From Acidobacteriaceae bacterium (GTDB lineage Bacteria; Acidobacteriota; Terriglobia; Terriglobales; Acidobacteriaceae): DNA of 7,316 nucleotides. The first letter of the stretch is position 1; every line of letters begins with the position of its first letter. Shown here piece after piece: positions 1 through 5,852 of this stretch. The position numbers were made by a program, and so were the translations under genes. The DNA is taken from positions 7,120 through 14,435 of the forward strand of contig PMHC01000062.1 of assembly GCA_003156495.1 (NCBI GenBank), read 5' to 3'. Below the pieces are notes generated by a model. It had not been told where the DNA came from and ran no database searches. It saw only the letters and a list, made by a program, of their open reading frames with translations.

Positions 1-1519
1 GCTGGTCGTCTTTGCTGCCCTCGATGACCGGGTAGACGATGTAAGCCTGGCGCTTGAGCGCTGCCTGCTTGCGCACAAAATCCCAAACCTCGCCGTCACG
101 CTCGCCCGCGATGCGGCGGGTTACGATCGGCTTGCGTCCCGGCGGCAGCTCGTCGAGAACGCTCAGGTCCAGGTCGCCGTAAAGCGAAAGTGCCAGCGTG
201 CGCGGAATCGGCGTTGCCGTCATCACCAGCATGTCGGGTTCGAGTTGGTTGGGCTTCTTCATCATTTTGAAGCGCTGCAAAACGCCGAAGCGGTGCTGCT
301 CGTCGACCACTACCAGACCCAGCCGGTCGAACTCGACTTTTTCTTCGATCAGCGCGTGGGTTCCGATTACCAGTTGCGCTTCGCCGCGGTTGATCTGGCC
401 GCGATTGGTGCGCTTGCGCTCCGCGTCGAGCGAGCCGGTCAGCAATACGATGCGCGGCTTGCTCGACGAGTTCGCCAGCAGCTTGCGTGCCGCCAGATAA
501 TGCTGCGTGGCCAGAATTTCAGTGGGGGCCATCAGCGCCGCCTGATAGCCGTTTTCGATGGCCACCAGCATCGCTTCAAAAGCCACGATTGTTTTTCCCG
601 AGCCCACGTCGCCTTGTAGCAGACGGCGCATCGGCGTGGGCTGCCGCATGTCGGCCACTATTTCTCCCAGCGCTCGTTTTTGCGCCGTTGTGGGATGAAA
701 GGGCAGAACCTCGCGCAGCGCCTTGCGCACCTTGTCGTTGGCGGCGAAGGCGATGCCCTTGCGCGTTTTCATCTTCCGGCGCTTCAGCTCCAGCCCCAGC
801 TCCAGAAAAAAGAGCTCTTCGAAGATCAGCCTTCGGTGCGCCGGCGTGGCGAAGCTCTGCAACTCGGTAAAAGAAGTGCCTTCGGCGGGGAAGTGCGCCT
901 CGCGCAGCGCGGTCTCGCGGTCGGGCAGCGAAAGCCGATCCAGAATCGTTTGCGGCAGGCATTCCGGCGTCGCGCCGCGCAGCCCTTCCAGCAGATTGAA
1001 GATCACCTTGCGCTGCCAGCGCGAGGCCAGACGGCTGCCGCCCAGCGACTCGTAGACCGGCGTAATCCGCCCTACCTCGAGCAATCGCGTTTCGGCGTCG
1101 GCCGTCGCGTCGGGCAGAAGCTCGTACTGCGGCTGAATAATTTTAAAGTTGCGCGTCGAGCGCGATGGTTCCACCTTGCCGTAGACGGCGATCGTCTGCC
1201 CGGCCTGGAATTTGCCTTCAAGATAGGGCGCGTTAAACCAGATGCATTTGAGGGTTTGCAGACCCTGGCCAACGGTTAGCTCGAAGAGCGGCATGCGCCG
1301 CGTGCGCATCAGAATCGCTCCCCGCACCTCGCCGATCACGCTGGCCGTCTCGCCCGGCTTCAGCTCGTCGATGCTCTGCGGATGCTGCCGGTCCTCATAG
1401 CGGAAGGGCAGATGGTAGAGCAGATCCTCGGCGACGAGAATGCCCTTGGCGGCCAGCATTTCGGCCACGCGCGGGCCAACGCCGCGAACAAACTTTACCG
1501 GAGTATCGAGAGCGGGCAC
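1..1519 (-). CDS. recG: ATP-dependent DNA helicase RecG, N-terminal ~506 codons (3' end outside window)
   Basis: RecG is a monomeric superfamily 2 DNA translocase that remodels stalled replication forks and branch-migrates Holliday junctions. The reverse-strand translation opens with the family's helix-hairpin wedge signature (VRGVGPRVAEMLA, then LLYHLPFRYEDR near residues 33-44). An OB-fold-like wedge follows at about 59-125. The first helicase lobe has Walker A GDVGSGKT (303-310), the DEQH box (406-409, within VVDEQHRFGV) and motif III TATPIPRT (434-441). The frame leaves the window in the early second lobe (YPVIEGSKDDQ), so roughly 190 residues are missing relative to the usual ~690. The start is taken as GTG at 1519: an in-frame TAG lies only three codons upstream (1531-1529), no ATG precedes the wedge, and the N-terminus then matches the usual RecG length. 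No good Shine-Dalgarno precedes this GTG. No frameshift or lesion is seen, and all visible motifs are intact. Confidence 0.96.
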   Translation of the reverse strand, partial: MPALDTPVKFVRGVGPRVAEMLAAKGILVAEDLLYHLPFRYEDRQHPQSIDELKPGETASVIGEVRGAILMRTRRMPLFELTVGQGLQTLKCIWFNAPYLEGKFQAGQTIAVYGKVEPSRSTRNFKIIQPQYELLPDATADAETRLLEVGRITPVYESLGGSRLASRWQRKVIFNLLEGLRGATPECLPQTILDRLSLPDRETALREAHFPAEGTSFTELQSFATPAHRRLIFEELFFLELGLELKRRKMKTRKGIAFAANDKVRKALREVLPFHPTTAQKRALGEIVADMRQPTPMRRLLQGDVGSGKTIVAFEAMLVAIENGYQAALMAPTEILATQHYLAARKLLANSSSKPRIVLLTGSLDAERKRTNRGQINRGEAQLVIGTHALIEEKVEFDRLGLVVVDEQHRFGVLQRFKMMKKPNQLEPDMLVMTATPIPRTLALSLYGDLDLSVLDELPPGRKPIVTRRIAGERDGEVWDFVRKQAALKRQAYIVYPVIEGSKDDQ

Positions 1520-1534
1520 AATCGAATGCTAAAT

Positions 1535-1569
1535 GGCGCGCGCGCCGTGGGACAATTGTCGCGGCGCGC
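1535..1569. promoter_or_regulatory. Nested palindromes in the recG upstream gap (possible operator or hairpin)
   Basis: The gap between the reductase stop and the recG start is 114 bases. It holds a perfect 12-bp palindrome GGCGCGCGCGCC (1535-1546) and a perfect 10-bp palindrome GACAATTGTC (1551-1560). The latter is enclosed by 8-bp inverted arms GCGCGCCG (1540-1547) and CGGCGCGC (1562-1569). Read on the minus strand this could fold as a GC-rich hairpin between the reductase and recG, or be bound by a dimeric regulator. There is no T-tract, so a classical intrinsic terminator is unlikely. A weak promoter for recG may overlap it (TTGTCC, 18 bases, TAGCAT on the minus strand), which would place the transcript start almost at the GTG; this is tentative. 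The function is inference; only the symmetry is seen. Confidence 0.3.
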
Positions 1570-1633
1570 ATGGTGGGTACCGTGACTGTTTGATTTTGTA
1601 AACGCTAAGGCTCGAAGTCATCCGGTCATAGAC

Positions 1634-2629
1634 CTAATTAACGCCCGCCACCGCATGCGGAATGTACGGCTCTTCGAGCGCGGCGATTTCTTCCGGCGAC
1701 AGATGCACGTCAAGCGCGGCCACGGCATCCTCAAGATGATGAGGCTTGCTGGCGCCCACAATCGGCGCGGTCACTCCCTTGCTCAGCAGCCACGCCAGAG
1801 CGATCCGCGCGCGCGGCAGGCCGCGTTTTTCCGCGATTTCGCCCAGCCGCTCCACCACATTGCGGTCGGCCTCTTCGGTGTGCGAATAGAGCTTTTTGCC
1901 GTAGGCGTCGGTCTCAAGCCGATGCGTGGTTTCTGTCGTCCATGGCCGCGCCAGCCTTCCGCGCGCCAGCGGGCTCCAGGGAATCACGGCGATTCCCTCG
2001 CTGCGGCACAGCCCGAGCATCTCCCGCTCCTCTTCGCGATAAAGCAGGTTGTAGTGGTTCTGCATGGAGACGAAGCGCGTCCAGCCGTGCAGATCGGCCA
2101 GATAAAGCGCCTTGGCGAATTGCCAGGCGAACATCGACGAAGCCCCGATGTAGCGCGCCTTGCCAGCTTTTACCACGTCGTGCAGCGCTTCCAGCGTTTC
2201 TTCGATCGGCGTCTCGTAATCCCAGCGATGAATCTGGTAAAGATCGACGTAATCGGTTCCCAGCCGCCGCAGGCTTTCGTCGATTTCGAAAAAAATTTCT
2301 TTACGCGAAAGTCCGCCACCATTCGGCTCCTCGCGCATTTGTCCCTGCACTTTGGTGGCGATCACGACGGCCTCGCGGCGCACGTTGGCCTTCAAAAAAC
2401 GACCCAGCACCGCCTCGCCTTCGCCGCCTGAGTAGACATTCGCCGTGTCGAAAAAATTAATGCCCAGATCGAGCGCCTGACGCAAAAACGGCTGGCTGTC
2501 GGCTTCGTTGAGCGCCCAGGCCTGGCGGCCCATCAGCAGTTTGCCGGTCGCCGGCTTGCCGTAGGTCATGCCGCCCAGGCAGATGCGCGAAACCTTCAAT
2601 CCCGTCCGTCCAAGATTCACATATTCCAT
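1634..2629 (-). CDS. yajO: Aldo/keto reductase, YajO-like
   Basis: A cytosolic NAD(P)H-dependent oxidoreductase of 331 residues with the (beta/alpha)8 aldo/keto reductase fold. The catalytic tetrad is visible: Asp61 and Tyr66 in FFDTANVYS, Lys93 in ATKV and His134 in QIHRWDYETP. The C-terminal cofactor-binding part has NHYNLLYREEERE (191-203), VIPWSPLARGRL (215-226) and PIVGASKPHHLE (289-300). From memory the sequence follows E. coli YajO closely along its whole length, including RRLGxDYVDxxQIHRWDYxTPIEETLEAL. It differs in a slightly longer loop after MTYGKP (about residues 26-36). YajO has been linked to making 1-deoxyxylulose 5-phosphate, but the physiological substrate is not shown by sequence. 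The start is ATG at 2629, preceded by an AGGAG at 2640-2636 with a 6-base spacer. It is divergent from the protease lipoprotein and lies 114 bases upstream of recG on the same strand, so read-through into recG is possible. Confidence 0.93.
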   Translation of the reverse strand: MEYVNLGRTGLKVSRICLGGMTYGKPATGKLLMGRQAWALNEADSQPFLRQALDLGINFFDTANVYSGGEGEAVLGRFLKANVRREAVVIATKVQGQMREEPNGGGLSRKEIFFEIDESLRRLGTDYVDLYQIHRWDYETPIEETLEALHDVVKAGKARYIGASSMFAWQFAKALYLADLHGWTRFVSMQNHYNLLYREEEREMLGLCRSEGIAVIPWSPLARGRLARPWTTETTHRLETDAYGKKLYSHTEEADRNVVERLGEIAEKRGLPRARIALAWLLSKGVTAPIVGASKPHHLEDAVAALDVHLSPEEIAALEEPYIPHAVAGVN

Positions 2630-2635
2630 CGCACG

Positions 2636-2640
2636 CTCCT
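2636..2640 (-). promoter_or_regulatory. Shine-Dalgarno of the aldo/keto reductase
   Basis: AGGAG on the minus strand lies 6 bases before the ATG at 2629 and fixes this start. It sits in the short divergent region shared with the protease lipoprotein gene. Confidence 0.75.
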
Positions 2641-2697
2641 GCCCACAGTTTAATGCGCCTGGAAGTTGCGCGCGGTTGCGCTAATCTGAAAGTTGCA

Positions 2698-4923
2698 ATG
2701 CGTCGAGCGGGTTTGAGCGGAAAAATTAAAAGCGGGTTGACGATCTGCGCCATCGCGCTGGCGGCGTTGTCCGTCTCCGGTTGCAGCGGCGTACCGACAA
2801 TCGGCTCATCAAACGGCGTTTTTTCCATCTCGGCCGCGCCGGTTTCGATCGACACCAACTGCACCGGCTGCAACGCATCCACCGCCGCGGGCATCGCCGT
2901 GGAGCAGTTTTCCGCCAGGCTGGCCGTGGGCGGCGCGGCCGATGTCCGCTGGTCGGTCTCTGGCGGCGACTCCAGCGCTGGCGCGGGAACCATTACAAAC
3001 AGGGGCCAGTACACGCCTCCCAGCTATTTGACCGCCGACAGCGTCACGGTTACGGTGACTGCCGCGCTGCGTTCCGATCCTTCGCTGACCGCCAGCGCTT
3101 CTTTCACGGTCACGCCGGGATTTTTGCAACCGCTGACGCCTGAAAATCTTGCGCTTAGCGGCGGCGAAACCGCGACCATCACCGGCTATCTGGCTGAGGC
3201 CGGCGGCAGCGTCGGCATTCATTTTTCGCTTGCCGGTGAGTCCGCAGGCTCGCTGGGCGTAACCAACTGCGTGCGCGGGGCAAAGGCTTTTACCTACTGT
3301 ACAGTCGTTTACACCGCGCCCCGAGTGGTTTCGGCCAGCACTTCGACGTATATCTCGGCCGGCATTGCTTCCACCGCCGCCAGCCAGTCGGCACGCATTC
3401 TGGTGAACGCGGCGGGAATCTCCAGCAATCCCGCAACGCATCAAACGCTGCAATCCGCGCCCATTCTGCTGGGCAGTTCCGGCGGCAACAACAACCACTA
3501 TGACGCGCAGGGCAGCCGTGTCTCCGACTGCTGCGGCGGCACCCTCGGCGCGCTGATCCAGGAGCGTGGCGGAAGACAATTCCTGCTCAGTTGCAATCAC
3601 GTGCTGGCGCGCAGCGATCAGGCCAGCGCGGGCGAAATGACGATTCAGCCCGGCCTGATCGACAACAGTTGCACGCCAAATGGCGCGGGCTCTGGCACTC
3701 GGCCCGTCGGCGAGCTCTCGGCCTGGTTGCCGCTTAACTCGCGCGCGACCAATGCCGACGCGGCAATTGCGCAGGTAAGCTCGCGCGCCGTCAATGTCAG
3801 CGGAGCGATTCTCGAGCTAGGTGCGCGTCAATCCAACGGCGCAATCGCTCCCGCGCCTCCCGGAATCTCTTCGAGTGGCGGCAAGGGCGAGACGGCTTCG
3901 CTCAATCTCCGCGTGGCCAAAAGCGGCCGCACCACGGGGCTGACCTGCGGCCAGGTCTCCGCGCTTGATCTCGACGTCGAGGTTGACTACTACAAAGATT
4001 GCGGCGAAACCGTACGCTATTTGACTAAAACCTTCACCAACCAGATCGCCGTCGAAGGCAGCCAGTTCAGCGATGCGGGCGATTCCGGCGCGCTGGTTGT
4101 CGATGCAGGCAATGCCGAGCCGGTGGGGTTGCTCTTCGCCGGCGGCGTCAATTCGCTCGGCGTTACCGAAGCCGTGGCGACTCCGGCGCCGACAGTGTTG
4201 GCAGCGCTAGGTGCGCGGCAGGGAAGCGCGTTCACCTTTGTCGGCGCTGCCGATCACCAGGTAAGCTGCCTGAGCTACGGCGCTTCGGCCTCCGCCGCGG
4301 CGCAGGCCCGCACGCTCATCGGCGCGCAAATCGCGCAACTCACCAAGGCGCTCGCACAGGCGCGCACGATAGTGAATTCTTCGAGAGGAATCTTTGGCGT
4401 AGCCGCGGGCAAAAGCGGTGACCGTCCCGGCGAGGCCGCCGTTATTTTCTATGTAGACGAAAGGCTGAACACTACTTTGCCGCAGACAATCGCCGGCCTG
4501 CGCACAGAACAGATTCCTACCACGGCTCGGACCGTCTCCTCCGGCGCAGCGCCGCAATCCATCGCTGAGGCTGGCGTAATGCCTGCACTCTCTTTCGCCG
4601 CCTTCAATCAGGCCGTCGCCATCAAGCGGCAGGCAGCGCGAGAGCTCTTGCGCCAGAATCGCGCCTTCTTTGGCATTGGCGTTGGCCAGAGCTTTGACAA
4701 TCCTCGCGAAGCCGCTCTTCACGTCTACGTTGATCGCAAACAGATTCCCGCCAAACTTCCCGCCACAATCGCCGGCCTGCGCACGCGCTACATTTTCATG
4801 GACCGGCTCCACGTCACGCGTTCTTATTTGCAGCTGCCCGTGCGGCAGACAGACCGCTGCGCGGCGTCGGCGCAAACTGATCCTCTGCCTACGCACGCTC
4901 TGCGGCTTGGGAATTTGTTCTAG
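2698..4923 (+). CDS. Predicted lipoprotein with Ig-like domains, NAL1-like trypsin-fold serine protease domain and duplicated C-terminal module
   Basis: Likely an envelope-anchored serine endopeptidase of 741 residues. The N-terminus has a basic n-region (MRRAGLSGKIK), a hydrophobic core and a lipobox LSVSGC with Cys29 as the lipidation site. Two Ig-like beta segments follow (about 60-138 and 142-238), the first with VRWSVSGG and GQYTPPSYL. The protease domain (about 270-510) shows His301 in SCNHVLA, Asp354 in NADAAI and Ser463 in DAGDSGALVV. It also has KSGRTTGLTCG (408-418), a motif shared with plant NAL1-type trypsin-like proteins. After a linker come two copies of a helix plus GxxxGxS..D..EAA...YVD...LPxTIAGLRT module (563-608 and 655-701). 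Cysteine pairs at the N-terminus (CTGC, DCCGG) suggest disulphides, consistent with export. An in-frame ATG at 2653 would add 15 residues, but no Shine-Dalgarno precedes it and it makes a poorer signal peptide; the start at 2698 has only a weak GAAAG. The substrate is unknown. Proteolysis is inferred from the triad. Confidence 0.85.
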   Translation: MRRAGLSGKIKSGLTICAIALAALSVSGCSGVPTIGSSNGVFSISAAPVSIDTNCTGCNASTAAGIAVEQFSARLAVGGAADVRWSVSGGDSSAGAGTITNRGQYTPPSYLTADSVTVTVTAALRSDPSLTASASFTVTPGFLQPLTPENLALSGGETATITGYLAEAGGSVGIHFSLAGESAGSLGVTNCVRGAKAFTYCTVVYTAPRVVSASTSTYISAGIASTAASQSARILVNAAGISSNPATHQTLQSAPILLGSSGGNNNHYDAQGSRVSDCCGGTLGALIQERGGRQFLLSCNHVLARSDQASAGEMTIQPGLIDNSCTPNGAGSGTRPVGELSAWLPLNSRATNADAAIAQVSSRAVNVSGAILELGARQSNGAIAPAPPGISSSGGKGETASLNLRVAKSGRTTGLTCGQVSALDLDVEVDYYKDCGETVRYLTKTFTNQIAVEGSQFSDAGDSGALVVDAGNAEPVGLLFAGGVNSLGVTEAVATPAPTVLAALGARQGSAFTFVGAADHQVSCLSYGASASAAAQARTLIGAQIAQLTKALAQARTIVNSSRGIFGVAAGKSGDRPGEAAVIFYVDERLNTTLPQTIAGLRTEQIPTTARTVSSGAAPQSIAEAGVMPALSFAAFNQAVAIKRQAARELLRQNRAFFGIGVGQSFDNPREAALHVYVDRKQIPAKLPATIAGLRTRYIFMDRLHVTRSYLQLPVRQTDRCAASAQTDPLPTHALRLGNLF
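4387..4801 (+). repeat. Intragenic duplicated module in the protease lipoprotein
   Basis: Two copies of a ~46-residue unit lie in the C-terminal part of the protease gene, coding roughly 4384-4521 and 4660-4800. Aligned with one gap they share the initial Arg, the FG pair, a Gly-x-Ser, an Asp, a Pro, EAA, YVD, LP and the identical heptapeptide TIAGLRT. Each is preceded by an Ala-rich helix (AQLTKALAQARTIV and AIKRQAARELLRQ). A 19-base stretch (CAATCGCCGGCCTGCGCAC) is identical in the two copies, near 4488 and 4767, suggesting a tandem duplication that has since diverged. Similar modules (GVGVG...VYV...LP..I.G) occur N-terminal to the catalytic domain in many bacterial trypsin-like peptidases; here they follow it. 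Confidence 0.7.
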
Positions 4924-4935
4924 CGGCTTTTGCTT

Positions 4936-5721
4936 TTACTGATTGTTCGGCGGTGGCCCTTGGGGTTGCATGGCGCCGTTTTGCCCTGGCTGCCGCTGCG
5001 GTGGCGGTGGCGGCATTTGCGGCGGTTCTGGTTGCTCCGGCGGTTCGGCGTCGCTATCGTCGTCGTCGCCATCGTGCGGCAGCGGATTAATGCCGCGAGT
5101 GGCCGCCGGAATCGGTGCGCCTACCGCGCCGCTAATGCTCAGAACGATTCGCCTGGGCGTGCCCTGGCCCTGGTCGCCGATGAGCACGATGTTGTAGCCG
5201 GAACCCTCAAGAAGATGCGCCAGCACGTCGCGCGCGGGGCCGGGACCGTATGTACCGAAGACTCGTTGATCTTGAATGAAACCTTCTAGCGTCGCGCCGG
5301 TTTTGGTGGAAACCTCGTGCAGAATCTGCGCCAGGCTGGAATTGGCGGCGACGATTTGCAATCCATGGCTGTCCCAGACGACCGACGCCTCTGAGGGCCG
5401 GTCATTGGCGGGCCACTTGGGCATGGGCGGCGCGACGGGCGCGACGACAGGCGCTGCAGCGACGGCAGGCTTAGCCTCCTGCGGTTTTTGCGCGTTTTTT
5501 TTATGCTTAGCCGACGGCTTCTTTTTTGCGGATGCTGTTTTTTGGGGGGCGGCGGTTTTTGCCGTCGTCGTTGCCGGTGTCTGCGCAATTAGCGGCGCGC
5601 CGGCAAAGAGAATAGAAATTACCGCAAGCGCGATAAAACGGCTGCGGATAAACCGACTCCAGCGCCTTCGCTCAGCGGCGTTACGCGGAAATTTTTGTTG
5701 CGGCGGCCGGAATGTGCGCAT
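4936..5721 (-). CDS. Exported STN-domain (secretin/TonB short N-terminal) protein with Pro-rich acidic tail
   Basis: A 261-residue protein. A long basic N-terminus (RRRWSRFIRSRF) precedes a hydrophobic stretch (about residues 29-46, FIALAVISILFAGAPLIA). This is either a cleaved signal peptide or a membrane anchor with the rest in the periplasm. Then come a Lys/Ala/Pro-rich linker (47-105), an STN-like domain (about 112-185: GLQIVAANSSLAQILHEVSTKTGATL, broken here at LEGFI, then ARDVLAHLLEGSGYNIVLI), an acidic GDDDDSD (218-224) and a Pro/Gln-rich tail to the end. STN domains form the periplasmic plug-side or N0-type module of secretins and TonB receptors. Here no secretin or beta-barrel domain follows, so it may act alone as an adaptor; that is inference. 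The start is ATG at 5721, with AAGGAG 9 bases upstream. A TTG at 5745 would add 8 residues but lies upstream of that Shine-Dalgarno. It converges on the protease gene with 12 bases between stops and no clear terminator. Confidence 0.85.
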   Translation of the reverse strand: MRTFRPPQQKFPRNAAERRRWSRFIRSRFIALAVISILFAGAPLIAQTPATTTAKTAAPQKTASAKKKPSAKHKKNAQKPQEAKPAVAAAPVVAPVAPPMPKWPANDRPSEASVVWDSHGLQIVAANSSLAQILHEVSTKTGATLEGFIQDQRVFGTYGPGPARDVLAHLLEGSGYNIVLIGDQGQGTPRRIVLSISGAVGAPIPAATRGINPLPHDGDDDDSDAEPPEQPEPPQMPPPPPQRQPGQNGAMQPQGPPPNNQ

Positions 5722-5730
5722 CGGAATCGG

Positions 5731-5736
5731 CTCCTT
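5731..5736 (-). promoter_or_regulatory. Shine-Dalgarno deciding the start of the STN-domain gene
   Basis: AAGGAG on the minus strand lies 9 bases before ATG at 5721. It favours that ATG over the in-frame TTG at 5745, whose reading would run through this site. Confidence 0.7.
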
Positions 5737-5807
5737 GCGGCGCAATCGTCGCGGCCTTGCCGGGCCGTAGACTTTGCTGCCGCTTACTGTACTAGACTAG
5801 CAGTGGT

Positions 5808-5834
5808 CCCAATCCGCTCGAAAGCGGATTCGGG
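5808..5834 (+). promoter_or_regulatory. Stem-loop in the divergent region, just ahead of the ribosome-binding site of the secreted-protein gene
   Basis: AATCCGCT (5811-5818) and AGCGGATT (5823-5830) form a perfect 8-bp stem with a CGAA tetraloop. CCC (5808-5810) and GGG (5832-5834) can extend it across a single bulged C. On the plus strand the structure ends two bases before the GAGAGGAG ribosome-binding site (5837-5844), so it would sit in the 5' leader without hiding it. No U-tract follows on either strand, so it is not a standard terminator. It could be a leader-stabilising hairpin or a dimeric operator serving both divergent genes. I could not identify a confident -35/-10 pair on either strand in 5722-5852. 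The nearby CTAGACTAG (5792-5800) is a second short symmetrical element. Confidence 0.45.
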
Positions 5835-5836
5835 CA

Positions 5837-5844
5837 GAGAGGAG
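5837..5844 (+). promoter_or_regulatory. Shine-Dalgarno of the secreted-protein gene
   Basis: GAGAGGAG lies 8 bases before ATG at 5853, directly after the stem-loop described at 5808-5834. Confidence 0.75.
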
Positions 5845-5852
5845 CCGGGCAG

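Noticed and set aside
680..1279. 199-codon open frame opposite recG
   Set aside because: It overlaps the confidently identified RecG wedge and helicase lobe 1 and shows no domain.
1655..2431. 258-codon open frame opposite the aldo/keto reductase
   Set aside because: The opposite strand encodes an intact, recognisable enzyme with its catalytic tetrad. The antisense product has no motif and an Arg/His-rich composition.
2809..3600. 263-codon open frame opposite the protease lipoprotein (and another at 4207-4896)
   Set aside because: Both are Gly/Arg/Ala-rich shadows of the protease gene, which shows signal, triad and repeats in its own frame.
3815..4215. Two copies of GCTAGGTGCGCG (near 3816 and 4206), each encoding part of LGARQ
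   Set aside because: Twelve bases shared at two sites in a GC-rich gene, without a longer alignable unit around them; best taken as chance.
4921..4940. Possible terminator between the convergent protease and STN genes
   Set aside because: T-rich bases are present, but I found no stem of useful length in the 12-base gap or its immediate flanks.
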